From the NCBI GenBank assembly GCA_021156245.1, contig JAJNBO010000226.1, positions 1-5,134 on the forward strand: a stretch of 5,134 nt of DNA, in the 5' to 3' direction. Numbering within the stretch: position 1 is the stretch's first letter; every line of letters starts with the position of its first letter. This stretch comes from Ramlibacter sp. (GTDB lineage Bacteria; Pseudomonadota; Gammaproteobacteria; Burkholderiales; Burkholderiaceae_C). Shown here in pieces: positions 1-5,134 of the stretch. Under the pieces are notes generated by a model. That model did not search any database. It was not told the origin of the DNA and saw only the letters and a list, made by a program, of their open reading frames with translations. Both the position numbers and the translations under genes were made by a program.

Positions 1-1641
1 CCGGTGGAAGTCTGGGTCGGCAACTACGTGCTCATGGGCTACGGCGATGGCGCCGTCATGGGCGTGCCGGGCCATGACGAGCGCGACTTCGCCTTCGCCC
101 TCAAGTACGACTTGCCGATCGTGCAGGTGGTGCACGTGGACGGCGAAACCTACGACTACCACCGCTGGCAGGACTGGTATGCCGACAAGGAGAACGGGGT
201 CACGATCAACTCCGACATCTTCAGCGGCTTCAAGTACCAGGAGGCGGTGAACGCGGTGGCGCACCAGCTCGAGCTGAAAGGGCTGGGCGAGAAGAAGACC
301 ACCTGGCGCCTGCGCGACTGGGGCGTCAGCCGCCAGCGCTATTGGGGCACGCCGATCCCTATCATCCACTGCGACGTGCACGGCGCGGTGCCGGTCCCGG
401 AGGACGACCTGCCCGTGGTGCTGCCGCAGGACTGCGTGCCGGACGGCAGCGGCAACCCGCTGAACAAGCGCGAGGACTTCCTGGCCTGCAGCTGCCCCGT
501 GTGCGGCAAGCCGGCGCGGCGCGAGACGGACACGATGGACACCTTCGTGGACTCGTCCTGGTACTTCATGCGCTATTGCGACCCGAAGAACGACCAGGCG
601 ATGGTGGGCGCGGGCACCGACTACTGGATGCCCATGGACCAGTACATCGGCGGCATCGAGCACGCCATCCTGCACCTGCTCTATGCGCGCTTCTGGACCA
701 AGGTGATGCGCGACCTCGGCTTGGTGAAGCTCGACGAGCCTTTCACCAAGCTGCTGACGCAGGGCATGGTGCTGAACGAGGCCTTCTCGCGCACGACCAC
801 GGGCAAGCAGTACTTCTGGGCGCACGAGCTCGACATCGAGCGCGACGAGCACGCGAAGGTGATCTCGGCCAAGGCCAGGTCCGACGGCCAGCCCGTGCTG
901 TACGAGGGCTGGACCACGATGTCCAAGTCCAAGAACAACGGCGTCGACCCGCAGGACCTGATCGAGAAGTACGGCGCCGACACGGCGCGCCTGTACACGA
1001 TGTTCACCGCGCCGCCGGAAGCGACGCTCGAGTGGAACGACGCCGCGCTGGAGGGGAGCTACCGCTTCCTGCGCCGGGTGTGGAACTTCGGCGCGAAGCT
1101 GGGCGCCGGCACGGACACCGGGGCGGCGAACTACGGCAAGGCCGCGCAGGCGTTGCGCCGCGAGATCCACACCGTGCTGCGGCAGGTGGACTATGACTAC
1201 CAGCGCATGCAGTACAACACCGTCGTCTCCGGCGCCATGAAGATGCTCAACGCGCTGGAGGACTTCAAGGCACCCGGGGAGCCCGGCGCCGACGCCGCCC
1301 TGCGCGAGGGCTTCGGCATCCTGCTGCGTTCGCTGTATCCGGCCACGCCGCACGTCGCGCACACGCTCTGGAACGAGCTGGGCTATGACAAGGCGCACGG
1401 CGCGCTGCTGGATGCGCCCTGGCCGAAGGTGGACGAAGCGGCGCTGCAGCAGGACGAGGTCGAACTCGTGCTGCAGGTCAACGGCAAGCATCGGGGTTCC
1501 ATCCTCGTGCCGGCCGGCGCGGACAAGGGCGAGATCGAGAAGATCGCCGTGGCCAGCGAAGCCTTCACCAAGTTCGCGGCCGGCGCGTCGGCCAAGAAGG
1601 TGATCGTGGTGCCGGGGCGGCTCGTGAACGTGGTGATCTGA
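1..1641 (+). CDS. leuS: Leucyl-tRNA synthetase, C-terminal two thirds (5' end outside window)
   Basis: Cytoplasmic class I synthetase that charges tRNA-Leu with leucine using ATP. The reading frame is open from base 1 and gives 546 residues (P = residue 1). By recalled alignment with the 860-residue E. coli enzyme about 316 N-terminal residues are missing, including the HIGH motif. Seen in order: the end of the CP1 editing domain with GHDERD (D26 and D29, editing-pocket aspartates); catalytic-core SRQRYWG (110-116); a zinc-finger-like insert with C124/H127 and C163/C165/C168; RETDTMDTF and YIGGIEHA core motifs; a leucine-specific insert around 262-300; the signature loop MSKSKNNG from M307; an anticodon-binding helical domain from about 340; and the C-terminal tRNA-contacting domain from about 486 ([13 protein letters not shown]) to the TGA. 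The first K of KMSKS is T306, while the catalytic second lysine K309 is kept. The frame is intact. The stop overlaps lptE by one base, indicating translational coupling. Identification is secure. Confidence 0.98.
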   Translation, partial: PVEVWVGNYVLMGYGDGAVMGVPGHDERDFAFALKYDLPIVQVVHVDGETYDYHRWQDWYADKENGVTINSDIFSGFKYQEAVNAVAHQLELKGLGEKKTTWRLRDWGVSRQRYWGTPIPIIHCDVHGAVPVPEDDLPVVLPQDCVPDGSGNPLNKREDFLACSCPVCGKPARRETDTMDTFVDSSWYFMRYCDPKNDQAMVGAGTDYWMPMDQYIGGIEHAILHLLYARFWTKVMRDLGLVKLDEPFTKLLTQGMVLNEAFSRTTTGKQYFWAHELDIERDEHAKVISAKARSDGQPVLYEGWTTMSKSKNNGVDPQDLIEKYGADTARLYTMFTAPPEATLEWNDAALEGSYRFLRRVWNFGAKLGAGTDTGAANYGKAAQALRREIHTVLRQVDYDYQRMQYNTVVSGAMKMLNALEDFKAPGEPGADAALREGFGILLRSLYPATPHVAHTLWNELGYDKAHGALLDAPWPKVDEAALQQDEVELVLQVNGKHRGSILVPAGADKGEIEKIAVASEAFTKFAAGASAKKVIVVPGRLVNVVI

Positions 1642-2192
1642 TGATGCAACGCCGCCTGCTCATCGCCACGGGCGCCGCCTCGCTGCTGGTTGGTTGCGGC
1701 TTCCAGCTGCGGCAGGCGCCGCAGTTCGCCTTCGACACCATCGTGATCAACGCGCCCACGACGTCGCCGCTGGCCGCGGAGCTGCGCAGGACGCTGGACC
1801 GCGACGGCAAGGTGCGCGTGGTCACCGGCACGCTCGCTCCGGCGGCTCCGCCCGCGGGCGCGGCCTCGGCGCCGCTGGCCGCGCCCGTGGTCATCCCGGG
1901 CCAGGTCATCTTCGACCTGCTGCAGGAGCAGCGCGAGAAGGTGGTCGTCGGCCTCAACGCCAGCGGCCAGGTGCGCGAATACCAGCTGCGTTCGCGCATC
2001 CACTTCCGCGTGCGCACGACGCTCTCGCGCGAGCTCATCCCCGACACCGAGCTGGTGCAGCAGCGCGACATCAGCTTCAGCGAAACCGCGGTGCTGGCGA
2101 AGGAGTCCGAAGAGGTTCTGCTGTATCGCGACATGCAGTCGGACCTCGTGCAGCAACTCATGCGCCGGCTGGCCGCCCTCAAGGCGATCTAG
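1641..2192 (+). CDS. lptE: LPS-assembly lipoprotein LptE
   Basis: LptE is the outer-membrane lipoprotein that plugs the LptD barrel and helps insert lipopolysaccharide into the outer leaflet. The 183-residue product starts MMQRR, followed by a short hydrophobic stretch and a lipobox LVGC with the predicted lipidated Cys at residue 19; residue 20 is Gly, so there is no inner-membrane-retention Asp. CGFQLR matches the CGFxLR opening typical of the family, and the length is normal. The conserved centre (VREYQLRSRIHFRV) and the C-terminal helix (DLVQQLMRRLAAL) also fit. Residues about 64-82 are an Ala/Pro-rich linker in the middle of the domain. The start ATG at 1641 shares its A with the leuS TGA; a second ATG at 1644 is equally possible. 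No strong Shine-Dalgarno is visible, so coupling to leuS is likely. The leuS-lptE pairing is the usual proteobacterial order and supports the call independently. Confidence 0.93.
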   Translation: MMQRRLLIATGAASLLVGCGFQLRQAPQFAFDTIVINAPTTSPLAAELRRTLDRDGKVRVVTGTLAPAAPPAGAASAPLAAPVVIPGQVIFDLLQEQREKVVVGLNASGQVREYQLRSRIHFRVRTTLSRELIPDTELVQQRDISFSETAVLAKESEEVLLYRDMQSDLVQQLMRRLAALKAI

Positions 2193-2240
2193 GCACCGGC
2201 GTCGTCCTACAGCCGGGCCACGGCACGGGTGTCACGCTTG

Positions 2241-2261
2241 GGCTTCCACTCCCGGGAGGCC
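2241..2261 (+). promoter_or_regulatory. Possible hairpin covering the rocD ribosome binding site
   Basis: GGCTTCC (2241-2247) can pair with GGAGGCC (2255-2261) across a 7-base loop, giving 7 pairs with one G-U. The right arm includes most of the Shine-Dalgarno GGGAGG. If it forms in the mRNA it would lower rocD translation. Hairpins of this size arise by chance in GC-rich DNA, so this is only a candidate. The rest of the 74-base lptE-rocD gap shows no convincing -35/-10 pair or terminator. Confidence 0.25.
2254..2259 (+). promoter_or_regulatory. Shine-Dalgarno of rocD
   Basis: GGGAGG lies 7 bases before the ATG at 2267, an ideal distance. It decides the start of rocD, because the reading frame stays open far upstream (to about 1694, inside lptE) without any other well-placed start. 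It is the clearest Shine-Dalgarno in the window; lptE, holA and proA do not have one of this quality. Confidence 0.75.
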
Positions 2262-2266
2262 GAGCC

Positions 2267-3532
2267 ATGGACGCCCAGCGCGACAACACCCAGAGCTTCA
2301 TCGCCAAGGAAGGGCGCTACGGCGCGCGCAACTATGCGCCCGTGCCCGTGGTGGTGGACCATGCGAAGGATTGCCTCGTGTGGGATGTCGATGGCAAGGA
2401 GTACATCGACATGATGAGCGCTTACTCGTCGGTGAGCCATGGGCACCTGCATCCGCGCATCGTCGCGGCAGCGCACCGGCAGCTCGAGAGAGTTGCGGTC
2501 ACCTCGCGCGCCTATTACGGCACCACGCTGGGCCCGCTGCTGGAGAAGCTGAGCCAGCTCACCGGCTTCGAGCGCGCCTTGCCGATGAACACCGGGGCCG
2601 AGGCCGTGGAGACCGCCATCAAGTGCGCGCGGCGCTGGGGTTACCGCGTCAAGGGCATTCCGGACGGTCGCCAGCGCATCCTGGTGGCGCGCGGCAACTT
2701 CCATGGGCGCACCAGCACCATCATCGGTTTCTCCAGCGAGCAGGAGTACCGTGCCGGCTTCGGCCCGTTCGACGGAGGCTTCCAGCACTTCGACTACGGC
2801 GACATGGACAGCCTGAAGTCCGCCGCGACCCCGGACACCTGCGCCGTGCTGATCGAGCCGATCCAGGGCGAGGCCGGCGTGCTGGTGCCGCCGCGCGGAT
2901 TCTTCCAGCAACTGCGAACCTGGTGCACGGAACACCAGGTCCTGCTGATCGATGACGAGGTGCAGGCCGGCCTCGGCCGGACGGGCAAGTGGTTCGCCTT
3001 CGAGCACGAAGGCATCCGGCCGGACGCGCTGATCCTCGGCAAGGCGCTGGGTGCGGGGCTGCTGCCGGTCAGCGCGTTCTGCGCCGACGAGGACGTGATG
3101 CAGGTGTTCAGCCCCAACAGCCATGGCTCCACCTTCGGTGGCAATGCGCTGGCCGCGGCCGTGGCGCTGGAGGGCCTGAAAGTCCTGGAGGAGGAAGGCC
3201 TGGTGGCGGATTGCGCGGCGAAGGGCGAGCACCTCTTCCGCCGCCTGCGCGAAGTGCAGGCCGAAGTGAAGCCGCTGATCCGGGACGTGCGCGGGCGCGG
3301 GCTGTGGATCGGCGTGGACATCGAGCCCTCGTGCGCCACCGCCCGCGAGCTGGTCGAACGGCTGGCCGCGAATGGGGTGCTGTCCAAGGAGACGCACGAC
3401 ACCGTGATCCGCTTCGCGCCGCCCCTGACCATCAGCCACGAATTGATGGACCGGGCGGTGGAGATCTTCCGCCGGGTGGCGCGCGAGAAGTGCGACGCGC
3501 TGGGCCTCGCCCCTTCCGTCATTCCCGCGTAG
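2267..3532 (+). CDS. rocD: Ornithine aminotransferase (ornithine-oxo-acid transaminase, class III PLP enzyme)
   Basis: Converts ornithine and 2-oxoglutarate to glutamate-5-semialdehyde and glutamate, linking arginine/ornithine breakdown to proline and glutamate. The product is 421 residues (family about 400-440). Aligned from memory with human OAT, the diagnostic residues are present at a nearly constant offset: Y23 (human Y55) in NYAPVPV and Y53 (Y85) in SAYSSVSHGH, both marking ornithine rather than acetylornithine specificity; R148 (R180) in NFHGRT; E197 and E202 in EPIQGEAG (E230, E235); D230 and Q233 for the PLP pyridine and phenol groups (D263, Q266); the Schiff-base K259 in LGKALGAG (K292); T289 in HGSTFGGN (T322); R382 in IRFAPPL (R413). 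It should therefore be active. The ATG at 2267 has a good Shine-Dalgarno. The last residues (from about S417) and the TAG are encoded inside the palindromic repeat at 3516-3579. Its place between lptE and holA is not the usual order. ArgD or GABA aminotransferase are less likely alternatives given Y23/Y53. Confidence 0.92.
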   Translation: MDAQRDNTQSFIAKEGRYGARNYAPVPVVVDHAKDCLVWDVDGKEYIDMMSAYSSVSHGHLHPRIVAAAHRQLERVAVTSRAYYGTTLGPLLEKLSQLTGFERALPMNTGAEAVETAIKCARRWGYRVKGIPDGRQRILVARGNFHGRTSTIIGFSSEQEYRAGFGPFDGGFQHFDYGDMDSLKSAATPDTCAVLIEPIQGEAGVLVPPRGFFQQLRTWCTEHQVLLIDDEVQAGLGRTGKWFAFEHEGIRPDALILGKALGAGLLPVSAFCADEDVMQVFSPNSHGSTFGGNALAAAVALEGLKVLEEEGLVADCAAKGEHLFRRLREVQAEVKPLIRDVRGRGLWIGVDIEPSCATARELVERLAANGVLSKETHDTVIRFAPPLTISHELMDRAVEIFRRVAREKCDALGLAPSVIPA

Positions 3533-3579
3533 GCGGGATTCCAGGGCGCCCTGGTGCCCTGCCTTCGCGGGGATGACGG
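3516..3579. repeat. 64-base imperfect palindromic intergenic repeat (dRS3-like)
   Basis: Two 32-base arms (3516-3547 and 3548-3579) are inverted with no spacer and match at 26 of 32 positions; three of the six mismatches are G-U compatible in RNA. The centre, CCAGGGCGCCCTGG (3541-3554), is a perfect palindrome. The left arm contains ATTCCC-N8-GGGATT (3521-3540), one base off the ATTCCC-N8-GGGAAT core recalled for Neisseria dRS3 repeats; similar GTCATTCCCGCG units are scattered through many beta- and gammaproteobacterial genomes. The element covers the rocD stop codon (3530-3532). It could form a very stable hairpin or cruciform, but no T-run follows either arm, so it is not a classical intrinsic terminator, although it could shield the upstream mRNA from 3' exonucleases. 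The family name is recalled, not searched. Confidence 0.8.
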
Positions 3580-3588
3580 ATGACTGGC

Positions 3589-3594
3589 TAAACT
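3589..3594 (+). promoter_or_regulatory. Candidate -10 box of holA (leaderless geometry)
   Basis: TAAACT resembles the sigma-70 -10 consensus TATAAT (4 of 6) and ends 6 bases before the holA ATG, so transcription would begin at or next to the A of the ATG. No recognisable -35 hexamer is found 16-18 bases upstream, where the palindromic repeat lies, and no Shine-Dalgarno precedes the ATG. The TAA at 3589-3591 is also an in-frame stop, which rules out a longer HolA. Confidence 0.4.
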
Positions 3595-3600
3595 GCCGGC

Positions 3601-4689
3601 ATGCAGCTCGCTCCCGCCCAGCTCTCCCCGCACCTGCAGCGCGGCTTGCGGCCGCTGTACATGCTGCACGGCGACGAGCCGCTGCTGGTGCAGGAGGCCG
3701 CGGATGCGATCCGTTCGGTGGCGCGCACGCAGGGCTACACGGAGCGCACGGTCCATACGGTGGCGGGCGCGCACTTCGACTGGAGTGCCGTGCTGGCGGC
3801 CGGCGGGTCGCTGAGCCTGTTCGCGGACAAGCAGATCGTCGAGATCCGCATCCCCTCCGGCAAGCCGGGCAAGGAGGGCAGCACCGCCTTGCAGCAGGTG
3901 GCGGACGGCGCCGCCGGCAACGACAGCACGCTCACGCTGGTGCTGCTGCCCAAGCTGGATTTCCAGACCAAGAAGACCGCGTGGTTCGCCGCCCTCGAGG
4001 GCGCAGGCGTTGCGATCGAGGTGCAGCCGGTGGAGCGCGGTGCACTGCCGCAATGGATCACGCAGCGGCTGGCGCAGAACCACCAGCGCGTCGCCGGTGG
4101 CGAAGAGGGCCAGCGCACGCTGCAGTTCTTTGCCGACCGCGTGGAGGGCAACCTGCTCGCCGCCCACCAGGAGATCCAGAAGCTGGCGCTGCTGTATCCC
4201 GCCGGCGAACTGGCTTTCGAGCAGGTTGAAAGCGCCGTGCTCAATGTGGCACGCTACGACGTCTTCAAGTTGTCCGAGGCGGTGCTGGCCGGCCAGGCGG
4301 CGCGCGTGCAGCGCATGCTGGACGGCCTGCAGGCCGAAGGCGAGGCCGAAGTGCTGGTGCACTACACCTTGTCGGAGGACATCCGTGCCCTGAAGCGGGT
4401 GAAGGACGCGATCGCCGCCGGACGGCCGCTGCCCATGGCCCTGCGCGAGCAGCGGGTGTGGGGCGTGAAGGAGAAGCTGTACGAGCGGGTCCTGCCGCGC
4501 CTGAGCGCGACGGCGCTGGACAACCTGCTGAACGCCGCCCATGTCGTCGACGGCATCGTCAAGGGCCTGAAGGCGCCCGGCTGGCCGACCAATGGCTGGC
4601 AGGCGCTGCACCGCTTGGCCATGGACCTGTGCCTGGCCGCTTCCCCTTCCCCCGCTGGGGGAGGGCGGGGAGGGGGCGCTCGCGGCTAG
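3601..4689 (+). CDS. holA: DNA polymerase III subunit delta
   Basis: HolA is the wrench subunit of the clamp loader; it opens the beta sliding clamp during loading onto primed DNA. The 362-residue product aligns along its length with E. coli delta (343 residues, recalled): [15 protein letters not shown] (19-33) in the N-terminal AAA+-like domain; LSLFADKQ (71-78) with L73 and F74 at the same positions as the beta-clamp-binding L73/F74 of E. coli; [10 protein letters not shown] (128-137) and LPQWI (149-153); [19 protein letters not shown] (182-200) of the helical lid; and [12 protein letters not shown] in the C-terminal collar domain. An in-frame TAA at 3589 makes ATG 3601 the first possible start in this stretch. 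Homology appears to end near CLAA (about 347). The last 15 residues, [15 protein letters not shown], are low-complexity and encoded by a C/G-tract repeat, so they are probably an acquired tail. The gene lies downstream of rocD rather than directly after lptE. Confidence 0.95.
   Translation: MQLAPAQLSPHLQRGLRPLYMLHGDEPLLVQEAADAIRSVARTQGYTERTVHTVAGAHFDWSAVLAAGGSLSLFADKQIVEIRIPSGKPGKEGSTALQQVADGAAGNDSTLTLVLLPKLDFQTKKTAWFAALEGAGVAIEVQPVERGALPQWITQRLAQNHQRVAGGEEGQRTLQFFADRVEGNLLAAHQEIQKLALLYPAGELAFEQVESAVLNVARYDVFKLSEAVLAGQAARVQRMLDGLQAEGEAEVLVHYTLSEDIRALKRVKDAIAAGRPLPMALREQRVWGVKEKLYERVLPRLSATALDNLLNAAHVVDGIVKGLKAPGWPTNGWQALHRLAMDLCLAASPSPAGGGRGGGARG
4643..4676. repeat. C/G-tract hairpin repeat with G-quadruplex motif, inside the holA 3' end
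   Basis: CCTTCCCCC (4645-4653) pairs with GGGGGAGGG (4657-4665) over a 3-base loop GCT, with one G-U pair. The right arm continues to give G5-A-G3-C-G4-A-G5 (4657-4676): four G-runs separated by single bases, the canonical G-quadruplex pattern, on the coding strand and hence in the mRNA. Hairpin and quadruplex share the 4657-4665 tract and would compete. The composition resembles short CCCTCCCCC-loop-GGGGGAGGG repeats that I recall being dispersed in many proteobacterial genomes; copy number in this genome was not checked. Confidence 0.65.
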
Positions 4690-4701
4690 CGCCCCGCCTA
4701 A

Positions 4702-4718
4702 CCCGTCCCTAAGACGGG
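4702..4718 (+). other. Small hairpin between holA and proA
   Basis: CCCGTC (4702-4707) and GACGGG (4713-4718) form a perfect 6-pair stem with loop CCTAA. It is followed by CAGGGGATAAT rather than a T-run, so a standard intrinsic terminator is not supported. It occupies the place where a -35 element for proA would be expected, and could be a weak terminator remnant, an operator-like site or chance. Confidence 0.3.
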
Positions 4719-4723
4719 CAGGG

Positions 4724-4729
4724 GATAAT
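4724..4729 (+). promoter_or_regulatory. Candidate -10 box of proA (leaderless geometry)
   Basis: GATAAT matches the -10 consensus TATAAT at 5 of 6 bases and ends 6 bases before the proA ATG, the same spacing as at holA. This would place the transcript start at the ATG itself. No good -35 is visible. An alternative reading is that AGGGG (4720-4724), 11 bases before the ATG, is a distant Shine-Dalgarno on a holA-proA transcript. Confidence 0.45.
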
Positions 4730-4735
4730 CCGGAC

Positions 4736-5134
4736 ATGAACGCGCTGAACATCGCCGAACACATGGCTTCCCTGGGCCTGCAGGCCCGGGAGGCGTCGGC
4801 GCGCATGGCATCGGCGACCGCGGCGGAGAAGAGCCGAGCGCTCACCGCCCTGGCAGGGCTGCTGCGCGGCAGCGTCCAGGCGCTGCAGGCGGACAACGCC
4901 AGGGACATCGAGCGCGCCACGGCCGCCGGCCTGGCCGCGCCCATGGTCGACCGGCTCAAGCTCACGTCCAGGATCATCGAGACGCTGGCGGTCGGCTGCG
5001 AGCAATTGGCCGTGATGCCGGACATCATCGGCGAAGTGATCGGCATGAAGCAGCAGCCCAGCGGCATCCGCGTGGGCCAGATGCGCGTGCCGCTCGGCGT
5101 GTTCGGCATGATCTTCGAGAGCCGCCCGAACGTG
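4736..5134 (+). CDS. proA: Gamma-glutamyl phosphate reductase, N-terminal third (3' end outside window)
   Basis: Second step of proline synthesis from glutamate: NADPH-dependent reduction of gamma-glutamyl phosphate (made by ProB) to glutamate-5-semialdehyde, which cyclises to pyrroline-5-carboxylate. The 133 codons present (family about 417 residues) begin [10 protein letters not shown] and show family motifs DNARDI (53-58), MVDRLKLT (70-77) and a conserved stretch from R117 through ESRPNV (128-133), at the start of the cofactor-binding part of this aldehyde-dehydrogenase-fold enzyme. The catalytic Cys lies beyond the window end and cannot be checked. ATG 4736 is preferred because the typical N-terminal helix starts there; the next Met is residue 10. 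The gene lies 46 bases after holA. Sharing a product with the rocD enzyme makes the two functionally related. Confidence 0.95.
   Translation, partial: MNALNIAEHMASLGLQAREASARMASATAAEKSRALTALAGLLRGSVQALQADNARDIERATAAGLAAPMVDRLKLTSRIIETLAVGCEQLAVMPDIIGEVIGMKQQPSGIRVGQMRVPLGVFGMIFESRPNV

Noticed and set aside
342..1196. 284-codon + strand open frame inside leuS in another frame
   Set aside because: Arg/Ala/Gly-rich frame-shifted reading of leuS with no support.
1383..2156. Minus-strand open frames opposite the leuS end and lptE
   Set aside because: Antisense shadows of secure genes, with biased Arg/His/Ala composition and no motif.
1694..2266. Upstream extension of the rocD frame into lptE
   Set aside because: The extension is frame-shifted lptE without homology. 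The ATG at 2267 has a good Shine-Dalgarno and matches the family N-terminus.
2207..3439. 410-codon minus-strand open frame opposite rocD
   Set aside because: Antisense shadow of rocD, rich in His/Arg/Gln/Ala, with no family motif.
3516..3579. Palindrome as a classical rho-independent terminator of rocD
   Set aside because: No T-run follows on either strand, and the arms match a dispersed-repeat pattern; kept as a repeat.
4702..4718. Hairpin as terminator between holA and proA
   Set aside because: Only 6 pairs and no T-tract, so it is listed only as a hairpin.
2794..5109. Very long open frame on the minus strand (771 codons) across rocD, holA and proA
   Set aside because: It lies opposite three well-supported genes. 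Its translation has no recognisable domain and includes the NPAYAGMTE-type peptide typical of translated palindromic repeats. Long antisense frames are expected at this GC content.
1..5134. tRNA, rRNA, CRISPR array, insertion sequence or phage attachment site
   Set aside because: No regularly spaced repeats, no transposase or integrase frame, no target-site duplications and no cloverleaf-like sequence were seen on reading.

Overview
The window is dense, GC-rich bacterial chromosome (roughly two thirds G+C by eye) and looks like a betaproteobacterium of the order Burkholderiales, probably Comamonadaceae-like. That guess rests on three things: protein similarity recalled from memory, the housekeeping order leuS-lptE-holA-proA, and -10-like boxes lying immediately before start codons. 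No database search was possible, so genus is not assigned.

Layout, all genes on the + strand: (1) 1-1641, the 3' part of leuS (leucyl-tRNA synthetase), entering in the editing domain; (2) 1641-2192, lptE, the lipoprotein partner of the LPS translocon LptD, overlapping leuS by one base; (3) 2267-3532, rocD-type ornithine aminotransferase, 74 bases after lptE with its own good Shine-Dalgarno; (4) 3516-3579, a 64-base imperfect palindrome that supplies the last codons and the stop of rocD; (5) 3601-4689, holA, the DNA polymerase III delta subunit, whose last 15 codons lie in a second, C/G-tract repeat; (6) 4736-5134, the 5' part of proA (gamma-glutamyl phosphate reductase), running off the window.

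Most of this is ordinary core genome. The departure from the usual order is the ornithine aminotransferase between lptE and holA. Its product, glutamate-5-semialdehyde (in equilibrium with pyrroline-5-carboxylate), is also the product of ProA two genes on, so the neighbourhood contains two entries into proline metabolism separated by a replication gene. The other notable points are non-coding. Two different repeats sit at the 3' ends of rocD and holA and have been absorbed into the reading frames. The second holds a perfect G-quadruplex motif with one-base loops. holA and proA each have a -10-like hexamer exactly six bases before their ATG, a geometry that would give leaderless mRNAs. I do not see a novel multi-gene system (no defence, mobile or CRISPR module), and I see no tRNA or rRNA gene.
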